A stretch of 64,000 nucleotides of DNA from Candidatus Pedobacter colombiensis (GTDB taxonomy: Bacteria; Bacteroidota; Bacteroidia; Sphingobacteriales; Sphingobacteriaceae), in contig CP119313.1 in the NCBI GenBank assembly GCA_029202485.1, positions 744,001-808,000 on the forward strand. Reading direction: 5' to 3'. Below, one piece after another: positions 56,089 to 64,000 of the stretch (position 1 is its first letter; the number at the start of each line of letters is the position of its first letter). Under the pieces are notes generated by a model that searched no databases, was not told the origin of the DNA, and worked only from the letters and a program-made list of their open reading frames with translations. Made by a program: the position numbers and the translations under genes.

Positions 56089-59000
56089 ATGCACAATCTG
56101 AATATTAATATTAAACAAAAGCTATTTACAGCAGCGCTGGTTGTTATAGGTTTAGCGGGGTATGCACAACAACCCGATTCTCTGAAAACAGAAGTCCCTG
56201 TAAAAAAGACTTCTAAGAACCAGATCAAAGCAACAGGTACAATAAAAGATGCGCTTACTGGAAAACCTTTGAACGGTATTACTGTTGCTGTTCCTGGATT
56301 TTCATCTAGTTTTACAGATGAAAAAGGTAGGTTTTCTGTTAAGGTACCTGATTATAAAGTAACGCTGATGATTTCAGGTCCTGGTTACCAACAAAAAGAT
56401 ATCGCTTTAAAGTCACATAAGGAGATAACCGCTTCTTTATTCGAAAGCGCATTCAATTCATTTTATGATGAAGCGATTTTCTTAACAGGTCCTATACAGT
56501 TAAATAAATCCACAGCCGCAATTTCTACTATTAATACTGAAGGAAGCTGGGCCTTGAACAGTGAAACGCCAGATAGTTATTTACAGGGAAGGGTTCCTGG
56601 TTTAAATGTGATTAGACGTTCAGGAACTCCCGGAATTGGTGCAGAATTATTTTTACGTGGATTCAATTCACTAAATACGCGAAACCAGCCTCTGATTATT
56701 GTAGATGGAATGGTTTACGATAATACCAGTTACGGTAATTCCATGATTGCGGGCCATGTGAGTAACCCACTTCAAAACATTGACCCCAAGGATATCGAAA
56801 ACATTACTGTCATTAAAGATGCTACAGCATCAATTTATGGTGCGCGTTCTGCTAATGGTGTAATTGTGATTACGACTTCACATGCCAAAGAACTTACTAC
56901 AAAAATAGATTTTGCAGCTTACGGCGGACTTAATTTTACACCCAAGCAAATCCCGGTTATGCAGGCTGGGGATTATCGTATTTATGTTTCCGAATTGTTG
57001 AAAAGTGGCGGCTATACAGATAGCCAGATTGCTGCTTTACCGTATATGAATGATAACAAAGCAAATCCGAGTTATTATAATTATCACAACAATACCAATT
57101 GGCAGGATAAGGTGTTTAAGCAGAGCTATAATCAAAATTACTTTTTGAAAGTTACCGGAGGAGATGATATTGCCAAGTATGCGCTCTCTATGGGCGTTAC
57201 TAACAATAAAGGCATTACAAAAGAGACGGATCAGCAACGTTACAACACCCGATTTAATGCTGATTTTAACCTGGCTAGGAAGCTGACTGCAAATGCAAAT
57301 TTAGCTTTTAGCTATAGCGAACAAAAATTGTTTGATCAGGGATTATCACCAAAGACTAATCCTGTTTACATTGGTTTGGTGAAGTCCCCATTGGTTGCTC
57401 CAAATATTTTTGATGGAAATGGTGTGGCTTCTCCTTTATTAGCAGAAGCAGATACCTTTTCTGTGAGCAACCCGGTTGCATTGATCGAAAATGCTCAATT
57501 GAAAAGTAAGGTGTATCGCTTCTTTGGCTCTATTAATTTTAAATACGAACTGTCCAAAGAATTTGCCTTATCTACACTAATCGGTGTAAATTATGATAAA
57601 AACAGAGAAAATGTATTCATTCCTCGTAAGGGTTCTGTAAATGATACCTTGAGCAATGCGATTGCGCAAAACAGACTGGCAAATCAGGTGCAGCGTTTAT
57701 TTACCTTATACAATGACACCCGTTTAAGTTATAATAAATCATTTAACCATGATCATAAATTGGCGGCAACTCTTGGCTTCAGATTTAATAGCACGGATGC
57801 AGAGCAGGATTTTGCCCTAGGTTACAACTCACCAACGGATCAGTTTATCAGTGTTGGAACAGGTTTAAATGCGCTGCGAAAATTGGGTGGAGATATTGGT
57901 TCCTGGCGATGGTTAAATAATTATTTGACTGCAGATTATAGCTATCAGGACAAATATTTTATTTCTGCTAATATTTCCTTAGATGGTTCTTCTAGATTTG
58001 GGAAAGATGCCAAAGAAGGGCTAAAATTAGGCGGAGAAACATTTGCGGTTTTACCTGCCATATCTGCTGGTTGGTTGGTTTCTTCAGAAGAGTTTATGAA
58101 AGATTTGAATGCAGTTGATTTACTGAAAATACGTGCCAGTTTTGGGTTGACGGCTAATGATGATATCGGGAATTATACTGCTCGTCAATACTATATTTCT
58201 CAAAATTTATTGGGAATGCAAGGGCTGGTAAGGGGAAATATTGCTAATCCTCAATTGCAATGGGAATCCGTTCGCAAGGCCAATTTAGGCGTTGATGTGG
58301 CGCTGTTTAACGAACGTTTATCGTTAAGTCTGGATGTATACAATAATAAAACATCAAAAATGCTAATTTACGAACCTTTAGAGTCCTTTTCTGGCTTAGC
58401 ATTTGCAACGACAAATAGTGGAGGAATGCGAACCAATGGTTTTGATTTGGGTATTAACGCAAGGATTGTAAATTATGGATTATGGAAATGGGATACTGGT
58501 ATTACCTTAGGAACCTACAAAACTAAAATTACTGAGCTTCCACAAAATGCTATTTTTAATAATTATGCAGGTGCAACTTATATCAGTCAGGTTGGTAGAG
58601 AAGCCAATTTGTTTTATGGATACAAAACAAATGGCATTTTTGCCAGTAATGCAGATGCTACAACCTCAGGATTAGCTATTAAAACTTCAAACGGAACGAT
58701 TCGTAATTTTACAGGTGGAGATGTTCGTTTTGTAGATACCAATGGTGATAAGGTTATTGATGATAAAGACCGCGTGGTAATTGGGAATCCAAATCCTGAC
58801 TTCTTTGGAAGTTTTACCAACCATGTTGCCTGGCAACGTTGGTCGCTTGATGCACAAATGACTTTTAGTGTAGGCAATGACTTGTATAATTATACCCGTA
58901 GAAATATAGAATCTGTGAGTACGATGGCCAATCAAACATTGGCAATGAACAATCGCTGGAAAGCTGACGGACAGGCAACTGACATACCAAAAACGAGTTT

Positions 59001-59283
59001 CGGGGATCCTATGGGAAATTCACGTTTTTCTGACCGGTGGATTGAGGATGGATCTTACCTCCGTTTACGTACTATAACGGCTACTTACAATTTGCCAATG
59101 AAGGACAAATTTTTAAAGTATGCCAAAGTATATGTTACAGCCAATAATCTATTTACGATGACAAAATATTTGGGATATGATCCTGAGTTTAGTGCAACAG
59201 GAAGCATTTATACGCAAGGGATAGATACCACTCTGGAACCACAGTTCCGCTCTGTGCAATTGGGTGTAAGAATTGGATTATAA
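56089..59283 (+). CDS. SusC-like TonB-dependent transporter B2
   Basis: A 1064-residue counterpart of the SusC at 15698. The signal peptide ends GYA before Gln27. TGTIKDALTGKPLNGITVAV opens the carboxypeptidase-regulatory-like domain; the plug has PDSYLQGRVPGLNVIRRSG, ELFLRGFNSLNTRNQPLII and VIKDATASIYGARSANGVIVI. The barrel includes DTNGDKVIDDKDRVVIGNPNPDF and ends SVQLGVRIGL. As in A2, the TonB-box region (FYDEAIFLTGPIQ) is degenerate. Its SusD starts 16 nt downstream at 59300. Confidence 0.95.
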   Translation: MHNLNINIKQKLFTAALVVIGLAGYAQQPDSLKTEVPVKKTSKNQIKATGTIKDALTGKPLNGITVAVPGFSSSFTDEKGRFSVKVPDYKVTLMISGPGYQQKDIALKSHKEITASLFESAFNSFYDEAIFLTGPIQLNKSTAAISTINTEGSWALNSETPDSYLQGRVPGLNVIRRSGTPGIGAELFLRGFNSLNTRNQPLIIVDGMVYDNTSYGNSMIAGHVSNPLQNIDPKDIENITVIKDATASIYGARSANGVIVITTSHAKELTTKIDFAAYGGLNFTPKQIPVMQAGDYRIYVSELLKSGGYTDSQIAALPYMNDNKANPSYYNYHNNTNWQDKVFKQSYNQNYFLKVTGGDDIAKYALSMGVTNNKGITKETDQQRYNTRFNADFNLARKLTANANLAFSYSEQKLFDQGLSPKTNPVYIGLVKSPLVAPNIFDGNGVASPLLAEADTFSVSNPVALIENAQLKSKVYRFFGSINFKYELSKEFALSTLIGVNYDKNRENVFIPRKGSVNDTLSNAIAQNRLANQVQRLFTLYNDTRLSYNKSFNHDHKLAATLGFRFNSTDAEQDFALGYNSPTDQFISVGTGLNALRKLGGDIGSWRWLNNYLTADYSYQDKYFISANISLDGSSRFGKDAKEGLKLGGETFAVLPAISAGWLVSSEEFMKDLNAVDLLKIRASFGLTANDDIGNYTARQYYISQNLLGMQGLVRGNIANPQLQWESVRKANLGVDVALFNERLSLSLDVYNNKTSKMLIYEPLESFSGLAFATTNSGGMRTNGFDLGINARIVNYGLWKWDTGITLGTYKTKITELPQNAIFNNYAGATYISQVGREANLFYGYKTNGIFASNADATTSGLAIKTSNGTIRNFTGGDVRFVDTNGDKVIDDKDRVVIGNPNPDFFGSFTNHVAWQRWSLDAQMTFSVGNDLYNYTRRNIESVSTMANQTLAMNNRWKADGQATDIPKTSFGDPMGNSRFSDRWIEDGSYLRLRTITATYNLPMKDKFLKYAKVYVTANNLFTMTKYLGYDPEFSATGSIYTQGIDTTLEPQFRSVQLGVRIGL

Positions 59284-59299
59284 TTTACCAGATAAAAAG

Positions 59300-61111
59300 A
59301 TGATGATGAAAATATACTCGAAATTAACATGTGGTGTTTTACTGGTAGCTAGCCTGACATCCATTTCCTGTAAAAAAATATTAGATGTAGAGCCAAAAGA
59401 CAAGCTCGATGTTATTCAAACTTACAGAAACGTATATGACGCTGACGCCGCCGTGATTGGGATTTATGGTAAGTTTATGAATCTGGCAAAACAATACGTA
59501 GTGCTCAATGAATTGCGTGCAGATTTAATGGATGTAACCGCAAATTCAGATCAGTATCTGAAACAGGTTACAACAAGTAATGTAACGGAAGATAATCCCT
59601 ATGCAGATCCAAGGCCTTTTTATGAGGTGATTCTAAACTGTAATGATGCCTTGAAGAACTTTGATGTAATGTTGAGGGATAACAAAATGACGGTAGCTGA
59701 ATATAATACGCGTTATTCCGACATCGGAGCCATTCGTTCTTTTGTGTATTTACAATTAGGCATTCATTTTGGCCGGATCCCTTATGTTACTGACCCTATT
59801 TCAAATATCAATGATCTAAAGGATGAATCTAAATTTCCTAAATTGACATTTGATCAATTGTTGGACAAGCTGATTACTTTTACTGATGCACTGCCTTATA
59901 AAGAGATGTATCCGACAGGAACATCATTAATTACAACGGTGGATACTTATGCAACAGAGAAGTTCTTTATCAATAAAAACTGTCTTTTAGGTGATCTGCA
60001 TTTATGGAAAAATGACTACCGTACCGCAGCAGAGTATTATAAAAGAGTTTTATCGTTGTATGACGCAGATGGTAATATAAATATTGCTTTTTATAGGTAT
60101 AAGCTGACAGCTTCTGATGTACAGAATAATAACGATAACCGAGTGAGTTATACCCGCTTTAGGGAGCAAGATATTAATCAATTGGTAGATAATAATAATC
60201 AAGGCTGGCGTTCCATATTCGGACGCGCCCAGACGGATGCTTTTTTTAACCATGAATGGATATGGGTCTTGCCATTTGATAAAAGCTTTCAACCTCAAAA
60301 CCCTTTTGTTGAATTGTTCTCTAATCAAGGAGGGAAGTATCAGGTTACGGCGTCTCAATCGGCTATAGATCGTTGGAATAGTCAGACCCAGATGAATGGA
60401 TTCCCTTATGATCAACGTGGTAGATTTACAGTTCGTGCAGTGAGTGGTCAACCGGTTATCATGAAATATATATACCGTTATCAGGATCCAACTACTTTGG
60501 GGCTGCCAATTAATCCATTAGAGAAAGGAGGGTATTGGTATCTATATAGGGCCGCAACACTTTTCTTACGTTATGCGGAAGCGGCTAATCGAGACAATCA
60601 AGATAAGGTAGCCTACGCATTTTTAAATGACGGTATTAAAAATACATTTGATACTAATCCAGCCAATAGCGATCAGACAAATAAACAAGCAACATTTCTT
60701 CCCTTTCCGTATAATTTTGATGCACGGATGGGAACAATTCCTTATTTCAGAGATCCATGGCATAATTCATCTGGAGTAAGGACAAGAGGTTATCTTAAAC
60801 CCAACACAATTGATTCGGCTCGTTTTTTTGACATGAGTGTTCCGGGGAATCCGAAAAAAGCAGTAACAGATAGACAAGGTTTGATTCTTCATATGGAAAA
60901 TAAGATAATAAATGAAGCTGCTTTGGAATTGGCTTATGAAGGAAATCGTTGGCCAGATCTTGTTCGGATTGCGCGCCGTAGAAATGATCCAGCTTATCTG
61001 GCTGACAAGATCTACGATAAATTATCTAAAGATGGCAATCCAGATGCGGCGATGGTTCGTGGTAAATTAATGGATCCGAATAATTGGTATTTGCCATTTA
61101 AGTGGAAATAG
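59300..61111 (+). CDS. SusD/RagB-family lipoprotein B2
   Basis: A 603-residue SusD-family lipoprotein. The open frame extends upstream to a TTG at 59273 overlapping the SusC, but the ATG run at 59300-59308 gives the proper signal peptide with lipobox SISC (Cys24 from 59300). KKILDVEPKDKLDVIQTYRNVYDADAAVIGIYGKF matches the start of SusD A2. C-terminal signatures are FLRYAEAANRDNQ and EAALELAYEGNRWPDLVRIARR, ending NNWYLPFKWK. It has an insertion relative to A2 (569 residues) in the region around DPWHNSSGVRTRGYLKPN. It is the last gene of cassette B. Confidence 0.94.
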   Translation: MMMKIYSKLTCGVLLVASLTSISCKKILDVEPKDKLDVIQTYRNVYDADAAVIGIYGKFMNLAKQYVVLNELRADLMDVTANSDQYLKQVTTSNVTEDNPYADPRPFYEVILNCNDALKNFDVMLRDNKMTVAEYNTRYSDIGAIRSFVYLQLGIHFGRIPYVTDPISNINDLKDESKFPKLTFDQLLDKLITFTDALPYKEMYPTGTSLITTVDTYATEKFFINKNCLLGDLHLWKNDYRTAAEYYKRVLSLYDADGNINIAFYRYKLTASDVQNNNDNRVSYTRFREQDINQLVDNNNQGWRSIFGRAQTDAFFNHEWIWVLPFDKSFQPQNPFVELFSNQGGKYQVTASQSAIDRWNSQTQMNGFPYDQRGRFTVRAVSGQPVIMKYIYRYQDPTTLGLPINPLEKGGYWYLYRAATLFLRYAEAANRDNQDKVAYAFLNDGIKNTFDTNPANSDQTNKQATFLPFPYNFDARMGTIPYFRDPWHNSSGVRTRGYLKPNTIDSARFFDMSVPGNPKKAVTDRQGLILHMENKIINEAALELAYEGNRWPDLVRIARRRNDPAYLADKIYDKLSKDGNPDAAMVRGKLMDPNNWYLPFKWK

Positions 61112-61131
61112 AATAAGCAAGTGAATTTTGC

Positions 61132-61164
61132 GGAGTAAGCCGAAAATCCTGAAAAGAGTAGGCA
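61132..61164 (+). repeat. Duplicated leader element, copy 1
   Basis: A 33-nt stretch from GGAGTAAGCCG to GAGTAGGCA, matching 61720-61752 at 31 of 33 positions. It begins and ends with GAGTA(A/G)G(C/T), about 21 nt apart, around GAAAATCCTGAAAA. It ends 25 nt before the start codon of the first small secreted protein, as copy 2 ends 23 nt before the second. Its function is unknown; it may be a promoter/operator or simply part of the gene duplication. Confidence 0.7.
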
Positions 61165-61189
61165 ATAATCATTCTTAGTCTAATAAAAA

Positions 61190-61699
61190 ATGAAAAGAAT
61201 TACTTTTTCAATCGCCTTGCTTTTTGCTGTTATGGCAGCGAAGGCGCAAACCGTTGTTTGGTATCCAATGAACCCTTTTGTATCTTCAGGGACTTATACA
61301 CAAACCATCACGAGTAATAGCTATACTTTTGATAGTGATTTCCTTTATCTTGATTTTAGATTAGACGCAGATGGTCATACAATGCATTATATAACTACAG
61401 CTAAGAATATCCCTTATAATCCTGGCGATATGATGGGAGAGTTTCAATCAAGTATTCTTGTGGATAGATGGCCAGGTAACTCTTTGGTGGATAAACGGGC
61501 GATATGGAATGAGCCGTCTTATTATGATTCAGAATGGGAAAGAGAGAGTTATCCAAGCAGTTCAACCTATACCTATTCAGGTTCTACTGATATTGGTTCA
61601 GAAGATGCTCTTATGTTTGTTCAAGGGATACTGATTTGGAGTGAGTCTGGTTATTTTCAATCTGCAGGCCTTGGATTGCAAGTTACGATTATTCCTTAA
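61190..61699 (+). CDS. Small secreted protein of unknown function, paralogue 1
   Basis: A 169-residue exported protein I do not recognise. The signal peptide ends AAKA before Gln20. The mature part is rich in aromatic, Ser and Thr residues with alternating strands (FVSSGTYTQTITSNSYTF, FLYLDFRLDADGHTMHYI), suggesting a single beta-sandwich domain. There are no Cys residues in the mature part and no lipobox. It is paralogous to the next gene: SSGxYTxTI, SDFLYxxFxLDxDGxTxHY, VKNIP/AKNIP-xNPGxMxGEFQ and WERESYP are shared. It lies 78 nt after SusD B2, preceded by the duplicated leader element. A secreted binding protein for the same glycan is only a guess. Confidence 0.75.
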   Translation: MKRITFSIALLFAVMAAKAQTVVWYPMNPFVSSGTYTQTITSNSYTFDSDFLYLDFRLDADGHTMHYITTAKNIPYNPGDMMGEFQSSILVDRWPGNSLVDKRAIWNEPSYYDSEWERESYPSSSTYTYSGSTDIGSEDALMFVQGILIWSESGYFQSAGLGLQVTIIP

Positions 61700-61719
61700 A
61701 ATGTATTTTTTCCTTTCAA

Positions 61720-61752
61720 GGAGTAGGTCGAAAATCCTGAAAAGAGTAGGCA
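61720..61752 (+). repeat. Duplicated leader element, copy 2
   Basis: GGAGTAGGTCG ... GAGTAGGCA, differing from copy 1 (61132-61164) at two positions. It lies 23 nt before the start codon of the second small secreted protein. Confidence 0.7.
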
Positions 61753-61775
61753 CAAATTATCCATAATCTAAGAAA

Positions 61776-62291
61776 ATGAAAAGAATTGTTTCTTCTATTG
61801 TTTTACTTCTCCTTGTTGTTGCTGTTAAAGCGCAAACTGTTACCTGGGAATCGCCGACTGCATGGGTATCTTCCGGAAGTTATACGACAACGATCAATAA
61901 TACCTCTTATACTTATAATAGTGATTTTCTTTATGCTAATTTTTGGTTGGATGTCGATGGACGTACCTTGCATTACAACGTGACAGTGAAAAATATTCCA
62001 TCTAATCCTGGAAATATGATAGGTGAGTTTCAGGCTACTATAGCAAACGACGGAAGTCCTATGAATCTGTTCGCAAATAAACAAGTTTTGTGGAATGCTC
62101 CATTAGATTATAGCAACGACCCTAGTTGGGAACGTGAGAGTTACCCAATATCATCGGAGTATTCATATGCTGGCTCTTGCGATCTTGGTAGTACATCTGA
62201 TCTCCAAATCAGTGCTGGCATCTTATTCTGGAATCAGGATGATTATTCTCAAGGTTCTGAGTTTAACGTATTTCCAAGAATTAATCCATAA
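61776..62291 (+). CDS. Small secreted protein of unknown function, paralogue 2
   Basis: A 171-residue exported protein, tandem paralogue of the one at 61190. The signal peptide ends AVKA before Gln20. Shared features are TVTWESPTAWVSSGSYTTTI, YNSDFLYANFWLDVDGRTLHY, NVTVKNIPSNPGNMIGEFQ and WERESYPISSEYSYAGSCDLGS. Both have Asn/Asp-Pro-Gly turns and end in a hydrophobic strand. The coding sequences have diverged more than the leader element. No known domain is recognised. Confidence 0.75.
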   Translation: MKRIVSSIVLLLLVVAVKAQTVTWESPTAWVSSGSYTTTINNTSYTYNSDFLYANFWLDVDGRTLHYNVTVKNIPSNPGNMIGEFQATIANDGSPMNLFANKQVLWNAPLDYSNDPSWERESYPISSEYSYAGSCDLGSTSDLQISAGILFWNQDDYSQGSEFNVFPRINP

Positions 62292-62331
62292 TACAATTGT
62301 TAAAATTTAGTGTAATCCGTTTCACTGCTAA

Positions 62332-64000
62332 ATGACCCTATTAATTATATCTATAAAGCGTTCTTGTTTATTACTAGTAGGCATTTTTGTCATGAACTAT
62401 GCTGTTTTTGCACAACAGAAAGTAGCAATACCTGCAACTGTTCATATAGATTTTCAGCAAAAAATAGGAAAGATGTATCCCGCATGGGCATGGTTTGGGT
62501 ATGATGAACCCAATTATACCTATATGAAAGACGGTAAAAAATTGCTTACAGAAATTGCTGCATTAAGCGCTGGCCCCGTTTATGTTCGTACACATAGTTT
62601 AATGGTAACCAATGATGGACCTCCATCGGCTTTAAAGTGGGGTTCTACTAATATGTATACTGAAGATGAGAAAGGCAATCCTGTTTACAGCTGGACTTTA
62701 GTGGATAGTATTTTTGATACCTATATTAAACGTGGGATGAAACCTTTGGCACAGATTGGTTTTATGCCGGAAGCCTTATCTGTAAAGCCACAGCCATATC
62801 GACATCATTGGAAGCCCGGTGATCCGTATAATGAAATATTTAAAGGTTGGACATATCCGCCTAAAGATTATAACAAATGGAGCAAACTGGTATATGAATG
62901 GGTAAAACATTCTGTAGCACGTTATGGAAAAAAAGAGGTAGAGAGCTGGTACTGGGAACTATGGAACGAACCCGATAGTCCGTATTGGGGTGGTACTTTG
63001 GAGGAATACTTAAAGTTATACGATTATACAGTCGACGGGGCTAGAAAGGCCCTGTCGACTATAAAAATAGGTGGACCGCATGTTACTGGTCCGGCGGGGA
63101 ACAGGGGTGCTAAGTTTTTAAAAGCATTCATTGAACACTGTATTTCAGGTAAAAACTATGCAACAGGTGTAACTGGTACCCCGCTTGATTTTATTGCCTT
63201 TCATGCAAAGGGAAGCCCCAAAATAATTGATGGACACGTCCGAATGGATATGGGCAAACAACTACGTGATATATATAGCGGTTTTAAGATCGTGGCCGGC
63301 TATCCTGAAATTAAAAACCTTCCTATCATTATCGGAGAGTCAGATCCAGAAGGTTGTGCCGCTTGCGGTATGGCAACCAATCCTGAAAATGCTTATCGTA
63401 ATGGTACTATGTACTCCAGTTATACAGCAGCCTCCTTTGCACGTAAATATGCTATTGCAGATTCCATAGGTGTCAATTTTGTAGGTGCGGTATCCTGGTC
63501 CTTTGAGTTTGAAAATCAACCATGGTTTTACGGATTCAGGGACTTGGCTACAAATGGTGTGGATAAACCAGTTTTGAATGTATTCAGGATGTTTGGAATG
63601 ATGACGGGAGCACGTGTAAAAATACAGACTGATCTGATGTATCCACTCAATAAGGTTTTAACAACAAGCATCAGGGATACACAATCAGACATTGGCAGTT
63701 TAGCAACCATAGATAACAAAACGGCTGCAATTATGATTTGGAATTATCATGATGATGATACTCTTGGAGCTCCAACAGAGATCACCATCAATCTTAAAGG
63801 GATACAGAAAAAGGAGGTTAAACTAACTCAATTCCTGATAGACAATCAGCATAGTAACGCTTATGAAGTCTGGAAAAAGATGGGCTCCCCACAAAATCCT
63901 TCAGGAGCTCAAATCTCAGAATTGGAAAAAAGTGGACAATTGCAAATTTTTGGAAAGCCAGATAGATTAATCTTGGTGAACGGAAAAGCTATTGTGAAAG
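62332..64000 (+). CDS. GH39-like glycoside hydrolase (beta-xylosidase type), 3' end outside window
   Basis: Open from ATG 62332 through the window end (556 codons, no stop). The signal peptide ends VFA before Gln28. The (beta/alpha)8 barrel has GKMYPAWAWFGYDEP, the acid/base motif WYWELWNEPDSP with Glu213, and a nucleophile candidate Glu336 in LPIIIGESDPEGC. The strand IKIGGPHVTGP and a later GAVSWSFEFENQ fit clan GH-A and GH39. GH39 members are beta-xylosidases, alpha-L-iduronidases or related enzymes; which applies here is open. It lies 40 nt after the second small secreted protein and is probably in the same transcript, extending the locus beyond the window. Confidence 0.82.
   Translation, partial: MTLLIISIKRSCLLLVGIFVMNYAVFAQQKVAIPATVHIDFQQKIGKMYPAWAWFGYDEPNYTYMKDGKKLLTEIAALSAGPVYVRTHSLMVTNDGPPSALKWGSTNMYTEDEKGNPVYSWTLVDSIFDTYIKRGMKPLAQIGFMPEALSVKPQPYRHHWKPGDPYNEIFKGWTYPPKDYNKWSKLVYEWVKHSVARYGKKEVESWYWELWNEPDSPYWGGTLEEYLKLYDYTVDGARKALSTIKIGGPHVTGPAGNRGAKFLKAFIEHCISGKNYATGVTGTPLDFIAFHAKGSPKIIDGHVRMDMGKQLRDIYSGFKIVAGYPEIKNLPIIIGESDPEGCAACGMATNPENAYRNGTMYSSYTAASFARKYAIADSIGVNFVGAVSWSFEFENQPWFYGFRDLATNGVDKPVLNVFRMFGMMTGARVKIQTDLMYPLNKVLTTSIRDTQSDIGSLATIDNKTAAIMIWNYHDDDTLGAPTEITINLKGIQKKEVKLTQFLIDNQHSNAYEVWKKMGSPQNPSGAQISELEKSGQLQIFGKPDRLILVNGKAIVK

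Noticed and set aside
59273..59299. TTG start of SusD B2 overlapping the SusC, and the similar TTG at 51283 for SusD B1.
   Set aside because: Both add charged residues before good signal peptides; ATG codons at 59300 and 51301 are better.
1..64000. Mobile element or horizontal-transfer boundary to explain the duplicated cassette.
   Set aside because: I saw no transposase, integrase, att-like repeat or tRNA at the cassette ends. Small GC differences between cassettes in a few lines I counted by eye were inconsistent.

Overview
The window reads as one large polysaccharide-utilization locus (PUL) of a Bacteroidota bacterium, most likely a soil or plant-associated Sphingobacteriales such as Pedobacter (genus is inference). 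The support is five SusC/SusD outer-membrane pairs, lipoboxes followed by CKK/CRK/CKD, TAnnTTTG-like promoter boxes, A-rich leaders without strong Shine-Dalgarno sequences, and low GC. All genes are on the + strand. No tRNA, rRNA, CRISPR or transposase was seen.

Layout: (1) 1-4825, the 3' part of a SusC and its SusD, closed by a terminator-like hairpin at 4852. (2) 5210-20628, cassette A: multi-FAS1 lipoprotein, SusC, SusD, two FAS1 lipoproteins, SusC, SusD. (3) 20652-45286, the catalytic block: PL1 pectate lyase, an unassigned six-hairpin glycosidase-like protein, GH28, GH95, an MG2-domain protein, S1 sulfatase, PL11 rhamnogalacturonan lyase, GH2, two CE12 acetylesterases, a second GH2, GH105, L-rhamnose mutarotase and GH106. 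It ends at a strong terminator (45311-45339). (4) 45738-61111, cassette B: the same seven genes in the same order as cassette A, diverged in sequence. (5) 61190-64000, two tandem paralogous small secreted proteins of unknown function and a GH39-like glycosidase cut by the window end; this last gene has no stop codon in the window.

The enzymes fit rhamnogalacturonan-I. PL11 and PL1 cut the polymer, CE12 removes acetyl groups, GH2 and GH95 strip galactose and fucose/L-galactose branches, GH105, GH106 and GH28 take the backbone to monosaccharides, and cytosolic RhaM interconverts the L-rhamnose anomers. Arabinan and galactan enzymes (GH43, GH51, GH53) are absent, which suits a short-branched, mucilage-like RG-I. 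The sulfatase is not explained by that substrate.

Two observations stand out. First, the seven-gene FAS1/SusCD cassette occurs twice, on either side of the enzyme block, with FAS1 lipoproteins in the place where other PULs carry surface glycan-binding proteins. Second, three long intergenic regions (before 24180, 38074 and 45738) share a direct repeat CAGGATG-N3-CAGGTTGC, always 19 nt before a -7-like box. This looks like one operator/promoter design coordinating two enzyme operons and cassette B, while cassette A has no good copy. No regulator gene lies in the window.
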